Positions 36,205-45,550 are shown, numbered from the stretch's first letter. The stretch is 64,000 bases of DNA from Bacteroidota bacterium (GCA_027592755.1 JAQCLE010000002.1:1-64000), one strand, 5' to 3'. The notes: generated by a model from the letters alone, not told the origin. Made by a program: numbers and translations.

Positions 36205-38106
36205 ATGACAGGCGAACAACTCAAGCAGTTAGAAGATAACCTCTGGAAAGCCGCTGATGATCTCAGGGCGAACTCTAAACTAACCGCAACCGAATACAGC
36301 TTCCCCGTACTGGGGCTTATCTTTTTACGCCATGCTCACAACCGCTTCCTGAAGGCCAAAGAGGAGATTGAGAAGACCCTCCCTGTACATCCTCAACGGG
36401 GAATTAGACCAGTAACCAAAGATGACTTCCAGACAGCCAAGGCAATCTTCCTGCCTGAGAACGCCCGATGGGAAAGGCTCTCTGACCTGCCCGAAGGAAA
36501 AGACATTGGAGACGAATTAGACGAGGCTATGCGAGGCATAGAGAGGGAATACGAGGTGCTGAAAGGTGTCCTGCCCAAGAACTACTCCCTGTTTGAAAAA
36601 GACCTGCTACAGCGGCTTATTCGCATCTTCAATACCGAGCAGTTGAATGAGGTGACGGGCGATGTCTTCGGGCGTATCTACGAATACTTCCTGAATAAAT
36701 TCGCTATGTCAGGCGCATCAGAGGGTGGAGAGTTCTTTACGCCTCCATCATTGGTAAATACCATCGTCAATACCATTGAACCTACACATGGCATTGTGCT
36801 TGACCCTGCGGTAGGCTCGGCAGGTATGTTTGTGCAGACAGGGCATTTCTTGGAAGAAAAAGGATTTGACCCCGCCAAGAAGGTTACATTTTTTGGTCAG
36901 GAAAAGACAGACACCAACACCAAGCTGGCGAAGATGAATATGACCGTTCATGGATTGGATGTCAACATCCTGCAAGGCAATACCTTCTACGAAGACCACC
37001 ACGACAAGGTGGGCAAGTGCGACTTTGTGATGGCGAATCCGCCCTTTAATGTGGATGGGGTAGATAAGAGTAAGGATGGTGTGAAGAACGACCCACGACT
37101 GCCCTTTGGCCTGCCCAAGAGTGACAACGCCAACTACCTGTGGATACAATACTTCTACGGCTACCTGAACCCCACAGGACGGGCTGGATTCGTTATGGCA
37201 AGCTCAGCTTCCGATGCAGGGCATTCTGAGAAAGACATAAGGGAGAAGCTGGTTAAAACTGGGGCAGTGGATGTTATGATTTCCATCGGTACGAAGTTTT
37301 TCTATACAAGAGGACTGCCCTGTACGTTATGGTTTTTTGACCGAGCTAAAGAGCAGGATGAAACCCGAAAAGATAAAACCCTGATGCTCGACCTGCGGGA
37401 TGTTTACCGAAAGGTGTCCTCCAATTTGCATGACTTCACCCCCGAACAGCATAAAAACATCGCAGCCATTGTTGGCCTGTACAGGGGTAATACAGCGTAC
37501 TTTAATGATGCCATCACCCTTTATAAAGAAGAAGCAGATAAGGCTCTCAGTCAAGCTAAAACCGCCTTGCAAGCTATCTTGGATAAGCAACTCAGGGAGG
37601 AGCAGCTTTCGTTTATCATCGAAAAGCAGGATGTTCAGGTAAGTGAATTAAAGAAAGTGAAACGTGACCTCAACCATGTTCAGAAAGAGCTGGCTGCGAA
37701 GGTGAAAACCCTGTTGCAGCAGGACGATATAAGGAAAGACAAAACCCGCAGGGATCGTTTGCAGAACTACCTGAAAGATACCGAACAGCTACTCCATGAC
37801 TTCAATGCTGCGGCTGACCACTGTGTATATTTTGATAAGGAAATGCACTGGCTTACTTCCCGCTTTCCAGAGGGTGAGTACAATGATGTTGCGGGGCTTT
37901 GTAAGGTGGTGGGGCAAAAGGAAATAGCCACCAATGATTATAGCCTTACGGCAGGGCGGTACGTTGGCGTTGCCCCGCAGGTAGATGATGGTTTTGATTA
38001 TGAAGAACGCATGGGGGAAATCAAAGTGGAATTGCGAAGCCTGAATGAGGAAGCGGTGGAATTAGCCAATACAATTCAGGAGAACTTAAATGAGCTGGGG
38101 TTATGA
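36205..38106 (+). CDS. hsdM: Type I restriction-modification DNA methyltransferase HsdM
   Basis: 633 residues. N-terminal HsdM helical domain (1-140), then the N6-adenine methyltransferase core: LDPAVGSAGMFVQTGHF (motif I, about 199-215), VMANPPFN (motif IV, about 275-282) and a target-recognition region, then a C-terminal coiled coil (450-540) that is longer than in many relatives. Methylates adenine with HsdS giving specificity. Stop overlaps the hsdS ATG by four bases. Confidence 0.93.
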   Translation: MTGEQLKQLEDNLWKAADDLRANSKLTATEYSFPVLGLIFLRHAHNRFLKAKEEIEKTLPVHPQRGIRPVTKDDFQTAKAIFLPENARWERLSDLPEGKDIGDELDEAMRGIEREYEVLKGVLPKNYSLFEKDLLQRLIRIFNTEQLNEVTGDVFGRIYEYFLNKFAMSGASEGGEFFTPPSLVNTIVNTIEPTHGIVLDPAVGSAGMFVQTGHFLEEKGFDPAKKVTFFGQEKTDTNTKLAKMNMTVHGLDVNILQGNTFYEDHHDKVGKCDFVMANPPFNVDGVDKSKDGVKNDPRLPFGLPKSDNANYLWIQYFYGYLNPTGRAGFVMASSASDAGHSEKDIREKLVKTGAVDVMISIGTKFFYTRGLPCTLWFFDRAKEQDETRKDKTLMLDLRDVYRKVSSNLHDFTPEQHKNIAAIVGLYRGNTAYFNDAITLYKEEADKALSQAKTALQAILDKQLREEQLSFIIEKQDVQVSELKKVKRDLNHVQKELAAKVKTLLQQDDIRKDKTRRDRLQNYLKDTEQLLHDFNAAADHCVYFDKEMHWLTSRFPEGEYNDVAGLCKVVGQKEIATNDYSLTAGRYVGVAPQVDDGFDYEERMGEIKVELRSLNEEAVELANTIQENLNELGL

Positions 38107-39344
38107 GTTGGGATTATGCATCGTTAGAAAAATTACCAATAGATATTATTGATGGCGATAGGGGCGTGAACTACCCCAAGTCTGACGAATTTTATGATAA
38201 TGAATATTGCCTTTTCCTTAATACGGGCAACGTAACTAAGTATGGCTTTGAATTTTCAAAAAATCAATTTATCACAAAGGATAAGGATGAAATATTGAGA
38301 AAGGGAAAATTAACCCCAAATGATTCGGTACTCACTACAAGGGGTACTTTGGGAAATGTAGGATTTTATTCAGATAAAATCTCTTACGAGAATATAAGAA
38401 TCAACTCAGGAATGGTCATCCTTAGAGTCTCTGACCGTTCTAAATTTGAACCAAATTATGTTTATTATACCATTAGGGATTATAATTTCCAGCAACAAAT
38501 TTCTAATTCAAAGTCAGGTTCTGCACAACCTCAAATACCGATAGGTACTTTAAAAACTCTAAAAATTCATTCTCCCCCTCTCCCCACACAACGCAAAATA
38601 GCTTCCATCCTGTCTGCTTATGACGACCTGATAGAGAACAACCTGAAGCGCATCAAGCTATTGGAAGAAGCCGCCCAAAACATCTACAAAGAGTGGTTTG
38701 TGCATTTCCGCTTCCCCAACCACGAAAACACTAAGTTTGGCGAGGATGGCCTGCCGAAGGGGTGGGAGAAGGTTACCATTGAAGATTTCTGTGAAGTCAG
38801 TGGTGGCGGAACACCATCAACGAAAGAACCGAAATATTGGGACGATGGAAATATTATTTGGTTCTCGCCAACTGACCTATCAAAGAACATATCCCTTGTT
38901 CTTCTTGGTAGTGAAAAGAAAATTACGGAAGATGGTCTTAATAATAGTTCCGCTAAATTATTACCGCCAAGAACCATCTTAATGTCAAGTAGAGCAACCA
39001 TAGGATTATTTGGTATAATCAGTGAACCATGTTCAACTAATCAAGGCTTTATCAATATAATACCTAATAAAGAATGGCAACGGTATTATCTGTTATTCAA
39101 TCTTATGAATCGCAAACATGAAATTGAAAGAAATGCAACTGGTACTACTTTCAAAGAGATTTCTAAGAAAACCTTCAAAACTATGGAGATACTATCTCCA
39201 TCACAAACTGTTTGTGAGAAGTTCAATGACTTCACCGAAAAATTACTCAATCAAGTTGAAGTGTTTGAATTTCAAAACAGAAGACTCAAAGAAGCAAGGG
39301 ATATACTCTTGCCGCGATTAATGAATCAAACAATAGAAGTGTAA
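38103..39344 (+). CDS. hsdS: Type I specificity subunit HsdS
   Basis: 413 residues with two target-recognition domains (about 20-150 and 220-370), each ending in a coiled segment. Central spacer LPTQRKIASILSAYDDLIEN then LEEAAQNIYKEWFVHFRFP, and the second half carries KGWEKVTIEDFCEVSGGGTP, typical of type I S subunits. The two TRDs read different DNA half-sites; the sequence recognised cannot be predicted. ATG overlaps the hsdM stop (ATGA); stop shares one base with the next ATG. Confidence 0.93.
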   Translation: MSWDYASLEKLPIDIIDGDRGVNYPKSDEFYDNEYCLFLNTGNVTKYGFEFSKNQFITKDKDEILRKGKLTPNDSVLTTRGTLGNVGFYSDKISYENIRINSGMVILRVSDRSKFEPNYVYYTIRDYNFQQQISNSKSGSAQPQIPIGTLKTLKIHSPPLPTQRKIASILSAYDDLIENNLKRIKLLEEAAQNIYKEWFVHFRFPNHENTKFGEDGLPKGWEKVTIEDFCEVSGGGTPSTKEPKYWDDGNIIWFSPTDLSKNISLVLLGSEKKITEDGLNNSSAKLLPPRTILMSSRATIGLFGIISEPCSTNQGFINIIPNKEWQRYYLLFNLMNRKHEIERNATGTTFKEISKKTFKTMEILSPSQTVCEKFNDFTEKLLNQVEVFEFQNRRLKEARDILLPRLMNQTIEV

Positions 39345-40102
39345 TGGCACTATCAGCAAATAACATTCATAAAGCAATGCAGGTGAAGCAGGCATTGACG
39401 GAATACTTCGATAACAATCCTTCTGTTTCCAATGTTCCCGCCATGGACATGATGCCTTTGTTTGTGAAGAAGGGAATTTTCAACATGGATTATGACCGTT
39501 CTGGTCTACCAATAAGAAATTTTTTAAGAGCATTGGATAAGGCCAATTCGTTACATCTAATCCCACACATCAGAGCTGAACGAAAAGTCACAAACACCAA
39601 TTGGTTTTCCCAGCGAGTCACTACCAATTTGGATGAAACGGAACAGGAGGTTTCAGTACCAAAAGCAACAATATCTAAACCTCAAAAACCCTCACCTTCT
39701 TCAAGAACCAATAGCGATGAAGCCTACGTTATTGATCTGTGTGATGAAGTGTTAGAACTGAAAGCATCTCAGCAGCACAAATTCGATTTCCTTGTAGGCG
39801 ATGCAGGAACAAAGCTTCCTGTGGATGCTTACTACGAGTCGTTAAATTTAGTAGTGGAGTATCGGGAAAAACAACATACTGAACCAGTCAAGCTATTCGA
39901 CCAAAGACAGACTGTGAGTGGAGTATCCAGAGGTGAGCAACGCCAACTCTACGACCAACGTAGACGTGATGTGTTACCTGAAAATGATATTGAGCTAATC
40001 GAAATCTCCTATGAGGACTTCAATTATGACAACAGTAAAAAAATTATCAGGGATAACGAGAAGGACTTAGAAGTGGTCAAAAAGTTATTGGGTAAAGAAT
40101 GA
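39344..40102 (+). CDS. Vsr/PD-(D/E)XK-like nuclease-fold protein inside the R-M operon
   Basis: 252 residues. An N-terminal helical domain (1-92, possible winged helix) is joined by a Lys/Pro/Ser-rich linker (108-122) to a C-terminal domain with the pattern of a nuclease-fold: VDAYYESLNLVVEYREKQH (Asp161, Glu172, His178) then YDQRRRDVLPENDIELIEI with Arg206-208 and Asp209 and a terminal hydrophobic strand. This looks like the Vsr/DUF559-like branch of restriction-endonuclease folds. It sits between hsdS (one-base overlap) and hsdR (36-bp gap), so it is expressed with the system. Function inferred; it could cleave DNA or be an inactive accessory. Confidence 0.6.
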   Translation: MALSANNIHKAMQVKQALTEYFDNNPSVSNVPAMDMMPLFVKKGIFNMDYDRSGLPIRNFLRALDKANSLHLIPHIRAERKVTNTNWFSQRVTTNLDETEQEVSVPKATISKPQKPSPSSRTNSDEAYVIDLCDEVLELKASQQHKFDFLVGDAGTKLPVDAYYESLNLVVEYREKQHTEPVKLFDQRQTVSGVSRGEQRQLYDQRRRDVLPENDIELIEISYEDFNYDNSKKIIRDNEKDLEVVKKLLGKE

Positions 40103-40138
40103 CAATATGATTGACGTTACATCAATATCACCATTGCA

Positions 40139-43100
40139 ATGAGTGAATACTCCGAAGATCGGCTCATCGAGCAAACCTGCATTGACCTGTTCCAGAATCA
40201 ACTGGGCTGGGAAACAGCCAATGTTTACCAAGGTGAGTCATTCGGATCAGATAGTACATTAGGCAGGGACTCAGAAGCAGATGTCATCCTGAAGACCCGT
40301 TTTTTTGCAGCGATCCAGTCACTCAATCCCGACCTTCCGCAACAGGCTTACAACAGTGCCTTTGAAACCATCAATGCAGATTATGCTGCCAAGCCCATAG
40401 CAGAAATCAACTTTGAGAAATACCAATTCATTAAAGACGGAATACCTGTCACTTTCAAAAATGATAAGGGAGAAATCATCCGCAACAAGAAGATCAAAGT
40501 ATTTGATTTTGACACCCCTGAAAACAACCACTTCCTTGCCGTGCAGCAGTTATGGGTGGAAGGTAAATCCAAGCGCAAAAAGCGTCCTGACATCGTTGGT
40601 TTTGTTAACGGGCTGCCTCTACTGTTCATTGAGCTAAAAGCACACCACCGCAAGCTAAAGGTGGCCTATGAGGACAACCTGAAAGACTATAAAGCCACTA
40701 TCCCCAAGCTATTCCATTGCAATGCCTTCATCATTCTGAGCAATGGCTTGGAAAGCAAAATTGGTGCAGTTACCTCCCGTTACGAGCATTTCAACGACTG
40801 GAAACGGATTGAGGAAAACGAGGAAGGAAGGGTGAGCTTGGAAACCATCCTTCTCGGTGTATGTGAAAGGAACCGATTCATTGACCTGCTGGAGAATTTC
40901 ATCATGTTCGATGATTCCGTTGGCTCGGTAATCAAGCTGATCGCCCGCAACCACCAGTTCTTGGGTGTTAACAAAGCCATCAACCACATAAAACTTCAAA
41001 ACGATAAATATGAAAAGGGAGAAATAACCCTTGCAGAAAAGCAAAAGCTGGGAGTCTTTTGGCACACCCAAGGAAGCGGGAAGTCCTATTCAATGGTGTT
41101 CCTATGCCAGAAGATACTCCGCAAAGTTGGCGGCTATACCTTCCTGTTGGTTACCGACCGTCTGGAGCTGGACAAACAGATATACGGAACCTTCTCAGGG
41201 GTCGGGGCGGTAAAGGATAAGTCCGCCAGAGCTGATAGCGGGGAAGACCTGCAAAAGTTACTAAAGACCGATACCCGATACATCTTCACCCTCATTCACA
41301 AATTCAACTTTGAATACGTTGTTACTGGGCGGGATAATATTATTGTCATTTCAGACGAAGCCCACCGCACACAGGGGGGCAGCTTGGCAGTTAATATGCG
41401 GAAGGTGTTACCCAAGGCTTCCTTTATGGGATTCACAGGAACACCCCTTTTCAAAGATGATGAACTAACCAGACGAATCTTTGGTGATTATGTCTCCACT
41501 TATGACTTCAAACGATCCATTGAAGATGGGGCAACCGTTCCCCTCTATTATGAGAACAGGGGTGAGAAGTTAAGGTTAGACAATCCCAAAATCAATCAGG
41601 AAATAAGGGATGCCATCGAAGCCGCAGAAACAGATAGCGATCAGGAGGAAAAACTAAAGAGATTATTTGCAAGGGATTATCCCATTCTCACTGCTCAAAA
41701 GAGGCTGAGAGCCATCGCCAAAGATGTGGTTAAACATTTCAATGGTAGGGGCTATAAAGGCAAAGCAATGTATGTCGCCATTGATAAGGTTACGGCAGTA
41801 AAGATGTATGATCTCATCACCGAAGAATGGAAGAAATTCATTGAAGAACAAGGGAAGGAGGTCGAGAAGATTACCGATTTGCAGGAGCAACTCATCAGGC
41901 GTAAAGAATGGCAATGGGCGAAAGAAACCGAGGTGGCCGTTGTGGTAAGCCATGAGCAGAACGAAATCGACAAGTTTGAGGCTTGGGGTTTGGACATTGA
42001 GCATCACCGCAAGATGATGAACACAAGGGATTTGGAGAAAGAGTTCAAGGACGAAAACAACCCCTTCCGCTTTGTCATTGTCTGCGCCATGTGGATCACA
42101 GGATTTGATGTGCCGAGCCTATCCACTATGTACATCGACAAACCGCTCAAGTCACATACCCTGATGCAAACCATAGCCAGAGCCAACAGGATACATGAAG
42201 GGAAAAACAACGGTTTAATTGTTGACTATATCGAGACCTACAAGAGCCTTCTGGAAGCTTTGGCAATTTATGCCATCGGAGGCGATAAAGTCGCAGGAGC
42301 GGGCGCAGGCGGGGCTACAGAGCCTCCTGTGAAGCCATTAGATGAACTGGTTGCTGATTTAAGAGAAGCTATTAATGCTACCATCGCTTTTTTAAACGAT
42401 GAGGTCAGTTTTGACATATCTACCATCATTGTTAGCGAGGGCTTTGATAAGCTGGCAGCCATTGCAGCAGGTGTTGAAGCAGTTAAAACAAATGATGAGA
42501 CAAGGAACAAGTTTGGCGTATTGGCAAGGGAAGTATTCCAGAAGTATAAGGCTCTTATGCCCGACCAAGCCATCCATGATTTTAAAGATGAGCGGGATGC
42601 CATCAATGCCATTTATGCTACTATAACAGACGATAGAGACGAGGCTGATGTGACATCCATCGTGAAGCAGGTACAGGATGTAGTTGATAGATCTATCGAG
42701 AACCTCAACATGGCATTAGAACCTGTTGAAGGTTACGGTAGCACAGTAGACATTAGTGGCCTTGACTTTAAAAAGATCGAAGAGGAGTTTCTAAAAATCC
42801 CGAATAAGAACACAGCGGTTCAGTCACTTAAAGACAGGGTAGAAAAGAAGCTCAATAGAATGCTTGACCAAAACCCCTTGAGGGTGGATTATTATGAGAG
42901 GTATCAGAAGATCATTGATGAGTATAATATAGGCAAGGAATACAAGACCATTAAGGAAATCTTTGATCAACTACTTGGCCTGTTCCAAGACCTGTCAGAG
43001 GAAGATAAACGGGCAGTCAGGGAAGATGTAACTGAAGATGAGCTAACCGTATTAGATATGCTTGAAAAAGGCAAGAAAATATCTAATCAGGAAAAGGCAA

Positions 43101-43339
43101 CGCTAAAAGAAACAGCCAAGCAACTTCTCGGCAGGTTACTTAGCCAAGAGTTCAAAGTTGAGCATTGGCCTGACAAGGTATCCACCGCTTCAGCCGTCAA
43201 GTCTACAATAGACGATGTGCTATTTGAGAAATTGCCTTATCCCACCTATGCCGAGCAAGACATTAGTGAAAAAACAGACCTACTCTTCAACTACTTCAAA
43301 ATCCGATATGCTGATTATGGTAGTCAATCTGCAGCTTGA
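40139..43339 (+). CDS. hsdR: Type I restriction endonuclease subunit HsdR
   Basis: 1066 residues. N-terminal nuclease domain with PD-(D/E)XK: RPDIVGFVNGLPLLFIELKA (Asp151, Glu165, Lys167), then a helicase: Walker A HTQGSGKS (312-316), DEAHRTQGG (406-409), VCAMWITGFDVPSLSTMYID and the QTIARANRI box VI. C-terminal helical region (740-1066) of unknown detail. Translocates DNA and cleaves unmodified sites. Last gene of the hsdM-hsdS-nuclease-like-hsdR operon; all motifs are intact, so the system is expected to be active. Confidence 0.93.
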   Translation: MSEYSEDRLIEQTCIDLFQNQLGWETANVYQGESFGSDSTLGRDSEADVILKTRFFAAIQSLNPDLPQQAYNSAFETINADYAAKPIAEINFEKYQFIKDGIPVTFKNDKGEIIRNKKIKVFDFDTPENNHFLAVQQLWVEGKSKRKKRPDIVGFVNGLPLLFIELKAHHRKLKVAYEDNLKDYKATIPKLFHCNAFIILSNGLESKIGAVTSRYEHFNDWKRIEENEEGRVSLETILLGVCERNRFIDLLENFIMFDDSVGSVIKLIARNHQFLGVNKAINHIKLQNDKYEKGEITLAEKQKLGVFWHTQGSGKSYSMVFLCQKILRKVGGYTFLLVTDRLELDKQIYGTFSGVGAVKDKSARADSGEDLQKLLKTDTRYIFTLIHKFNFEYVVTGRDNIIVISDEAHRTQGGSLAVNMRKVLPKASFMGFTGTPLFKDDELTRRIFGDYVSTYDFKRSIEDGATVPLYYENRGEKLRLDNPKINQEIRDAIEAAETDSDQEEKLKRLFARDYPILTAQKRLRAIAKDVVKHFNGRGYKGKAMYVAIDKVTAVKMYDLITEEWKKFIEEQGKEVEKITDLQEQLIRRKEWQWAKETEVAVVVSHEQNEIDKFEAWGLDIEHHRKMMNTRDLEKEFKDENNPFRFVIVCAMWITGFDVPSLSTMYIDKPLKSHTLMQTIARANRIHEGKNNGLIVDYIETYKSLLEALAIYAIGGDKVAGAGAGGATEPPVKPLDELVADLREAINATIAFLNDEVSFDISTIIVSEGFDKLAAIAAGVEAVKTNDETRNKFGVLAREVFQKYKALMPDQAIHDFKDERDAINAIYATITDDRDEADVTSIVKQVQDVVDRSIENLNMALEPVEGYGSTVDISGLDFKKIEEEFLKIPNKNTAVQSLKDRVEKKLNRMLDQNPLRVDYYERYQKIIDEYNIGKEYKTIKEIFDQLLGLFQDLSEEDKRAVREDVTEDELTVLDMLEKGKKISNQEKATLKETAKQLLGRLLSQEFKVEHWPDKVSTASAVKSTIDDVLFEKLPYPTYAEQDISEKTDLLFNYFKIRYADYGSQSAA

Positions 43340-43396
43340 ATAAGATGAAAGATTTTATAGGGATTGAAACCTACTACGACAATGGTGAAACTGGAG

Positions 43397-43579
43397 TCAC
43401 TTAATCTTACGACCAGTGCTGGGAGTATTCCCTTTTATCACGAATGCTTTTGGTAAGTTAAGCTTCTCTACTACCCGCATTGAGTTGGAGTAGAAGTCGT
43501 TGCCTATTTCATCGTTGAATGCTCTGGAGTAATGAGGTTTTAGAACCCCCGCTTGCCCTCCTCTAACCTCTTCAGCCAT
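43397..43579 (-). CDS. Small hypothetical protein (3' part of a frameshifted pair?)
   Basis: 60 residues. From the joint onward it looks coding (LKPHYSRAFNDEIGNDF, MRVVEKLNLPKAFVIKGN) whereas its own N-terminus MAEEVRGGQAGV is merely the other frame's sequence. I therefore think it is the C-terminal part of the preceding gene rather than an independent gene. No domain recognised. Confidence 0.4.
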   Translation of the reverse strand: MAEEVRGGQAGVLKPHYSRAFNDEIGNDFYSNSMRVVEKLNLPKAFVIKGNTPSTGRKIK

Positions 43580-43842
43580 ACCGACAGGTTGTGAGAGATT
43601 TGTTCGCTCTCCTGATCCATCTGTTCCTGACTTACTTCTTGTGAATTGATCATCAATGGTTCGCTTTCATCTTCATCAGGTACATCATTTATTGAAGTCG
43701 ATTTAGGGTTAATGTTTCCTTTAGGCTTAATATTCTTACTATCGATCTTAACAGTGAATGCTTCCCCTGACTCTGAGGCTGATTCATTTTGATCTTTCAA
43801 CCACTCCTCTTGACTCAAGTACTTTTTGTGCTGCTTTTTCAT
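43540..43842 (-). CDS. Small acidic hypothetical protein (5' part of a frameshifted pair?)
   Basis: 100 residues, starting MKKQHKKYLSQEEWLKDQNE, then a strongly acidic, low-complexity middle (DEDESEPLMINSQEVSQEQM) and ending in a short Leu-rich helix (NLSVWLKRLEEGKRGF). No recognisable domain. It overlaps the next ORF by 40 bp in another frame; inserting one G into the G5 run at 43546-43550 would join both into a ~159-residue protein (…LKRLEEGKRG|VLKPHYSRAF). Function unknown. Confidence 0.45.
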   Translation of the reverse strand: MKKQHKKYLSQEEWLKDQNESASESGEAFTVKIDSKNIKPKGNINPKSTSINDVPDEDESEPLMINSQEVSQEQMDQESEQISHNLSVWLKRLEEGKRGF

Positions 43843-43974
43843 AATCTGTTTTTTTGTGCGGCCTTGTTTCTAATCCATTCAGATCAAATCCCTTCCAAGA
43901 ATACTCCTTTCCTCACCCGTGAATAGGTATATAAAGCTACTGAGTAGTTCTTTCATTCTTAGAGTCTCTGTTTT

Positions 43975-44973
43975 TTAATTACATAATTCCCTTATTGAAT
44001 CATAAGCATCATCATAGCCTAATTCTCCAGCTTTTGATAGATCAAGGCAACCACCGTTTTTATCTCCTAAATGATATTTAGCCTCACCTCTATTGTTATA
44101 AGCAGACGCATACTTAGGATCTAACTCTATTGCTTTGGTGTAGTCTTGTATTGCTCCTCGGTAGTCTCCTAAATTATATTTAGCAATACCTCTATTGAAA
44201 TAAGCCAATGCATATTCAGGATTTAACTCAATTGCTTTACTGTAGTCTTGTATTGCTCCTCTGTAGTCTTCTAATTCACCTTTAGCATAGCCTCTGCTGC
44301 CATAATAATATGCTTCCTTAGGATCTAACTCTATTGCTTTGGTGTAGTCCTGTATTGCTCCATAGTAGTCTTCCAATTTCTCTTTAGTATTACCTCTACT
44401 CCAATAAGCAAACGCATCCTTAGGATCTATTGCTTTACTATTTTTTGCAGGTATTCCTTCTTTATTGTCTTTAGGTATATCTCCTTCCGAAGTCACCATA
44501 CAGAAATCGATCATATTTTCGTGAAACTCACCATCCGTGAACCCCAAATCGTTAAGATCATCGAAACCTACCCCGTATTTCACATATTGTGAATGGAGAC
44601 ATTTGCAATAATCGGCTCCTTTTATTTGATCCGAATAAGCCTCAATCTGCTTGTTGCAGGTTAGAACAAAAACGTCTTCAAATGAGGCCATCAACTTAGC
44701 CCCCTTATCGGAAAACTTCATCTGTGAAAAGAAGGCAGGTAGGCATTGACGAGCCATTTGATATCCAGTCTCAAAGTTATCTCCACCATCTTTTAAATAA
44801 CGCTCGTAGCTACAATCATAAAAGCCAGAAGGAAGATATTCAATATTGTATTTTTCAAGAAACAAAGCTGTTAGACCGTTTCTAAAATCTGCTTTTGGGT
44901 CTTTCTGACAATAAGCCTGTGAGATTGACGTAAGCAAGAGCATCCAGAATAATAAAGAACGGTAGGTATGCAT
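43975..44973 (-). CDS. Secreted TPR-repeat protein
   Basis: I start at the ATG 44973 (MHTYRSLLFWMLLLTSISQA), which gives a proper signal peptide, rather than at 45006 upstream. After a ~150-residue Cys-containing region with no recognised domain, there are three full TPR-like 34-residue repeats and one divergent one (GAIQDYTKAIELDPK type), followed by a short Cys-containing end. TPRs mediate protein contacts; the protein is probably periplasmic. Its role in the island is unknown; the following small ORF ends 5 bp before its ATG. Confidence 0.75.
   Translation of the reverse strand: MHTYRSLLFWMLLLTSISQAYCQKDPKADFRNGLTALFLEKYNIEYLPSGFYDCSYERYLKDGGDNFETGYQMARQCLPAFFSQMKFSDKGAKLMASFEDVFVLTCNKQIEAYSDQIKGADYCKCLHSQYVKYGVGFDDLNDLGFTDGEFHENMIDFCMVTSEGDIPKDNKEGIPAKNSKAIDPKDAFAYWSRGNTKEKLEDYYGAIQDYTKAIELDPKEAYYYGSRGYAKGELEDYRGAIQDYSKAIELNPEYALAYFNRGIAKYNLGDYRGAIQDYTKAIELDPKYASAYNNRGEAKYHLGDKNGGCLDLSKAGELGYDDAYDSIRELCN
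44020..44427 (-). repeat. Four 102-bp tandem TPR-coding repeats
   Basis: Four in-frame units of 102 bp (34 codons) with near-identical cores (GAIQDYTKAIEL in the first, and close copies in the next two; the fourth is divergent). DNA-level similarity makes the copy number prone to change by slippage or recombination. This is protein-coding repetition, not a CRISPR array: units are of 102 bp without distinct spacers. Confidence 0.85.
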
Positions 44974-44978
44974 GGTAA

Positions 44979-45113
44979 TTATTTCAGTACGCTTAATCCT
45001 ATACAATATACGAAAAGTCCTCCAACCGTATCGAGTGGAATCAGGTAATTTCTTTCTTCAAAATGCCCTTGAACGGCCTCCAGTAATTGATCCGCAAAGG
45101 ACAGTTTCTCTAC
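44979..45113 (-). pseudogene. Coding-like fragment without a start codon
   Basis: A minus-strand frame (FADQLLEAVQGHFEERNYLI then PLDTVGGLFVYCIGLSVLK) runs from a TGA at 45114-45116 to a TAA at 44979, 5 bp upstream of the TPR gene's ATG. It has amphipathic helix and ends in a hydrophobic stretch, but there is no ATG, GTG or TTG in the frame; the 5' end may be lost to a frameshift. Low confidence. Confidence 0.3.
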
Positions 45114-45316
45114 TCAACGTAGGAGATTTGATGGTGAGACTCGGTAAGCAAAAGCCTTTTTAGTGTGTGAAAAACAATTACCTGATATGCCTTTTTTTAT
45201 AGTGTGCCTAAACTCCCTTTTTATAGCCGTTCAATACGGTGGAATCTCTTCCTCATTAGAGGATGGGCTGTTAGTAGGCTCATTTGTTCCCGTATTTAGT
45301 ACGGTTTTATCCAAGT

Positions 45317-45550
45317 TTAGCCAATAATGAATAGTACAATGATTAAAGTGCTTGCCCACACAGGCAGGTTTAGCAAAGGAAATGTAACAGCTACAATCTG
45401 AATGACCAGCCACGCTACTATCGCATAGGTGATGGCTACCTTATAGACATTACGTCTTTTGAGCTCGTGGAAGAAGGTTGGTTTGCGCATTGGTTTAAAG
45501 ATAGGATTTTCTTCAGTAATCTGAGAATCAATTACAGGAGGGGATTCCAC
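45317..45550 (-). pseudogene. Truncated N-terminus of a membrane-anchored TPR/cyclase-type protein
   Basis: 77 residues. FFHELKRRNVYKVAITYAIV then AWLVIQIVAVTFPLLNLPVW is the conserved membrane-anchor N-terminus found in many larger Bacteroidota and gammaproteobacterial proteins (TPR, TolB or adenylate-cyclase types), but a stop follows after LFIIG, where a second membrane segment and cytoplasmic domain would continue. It may be a remnant, or a small membrane protein. Confidence 0.5.

Noticed and set aside
43345-43404. 19-codon ORF after hsdR on the plus strand
   Set aside because: Too short and without any recognisable composition; likely chance.
44020-44427. Regularly spaced repeats resembling an array
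   Set aside because: Units are 102 bp, contiguous and in frame with a TPR protein; there are no unique spacers, so not a CRISPR array.
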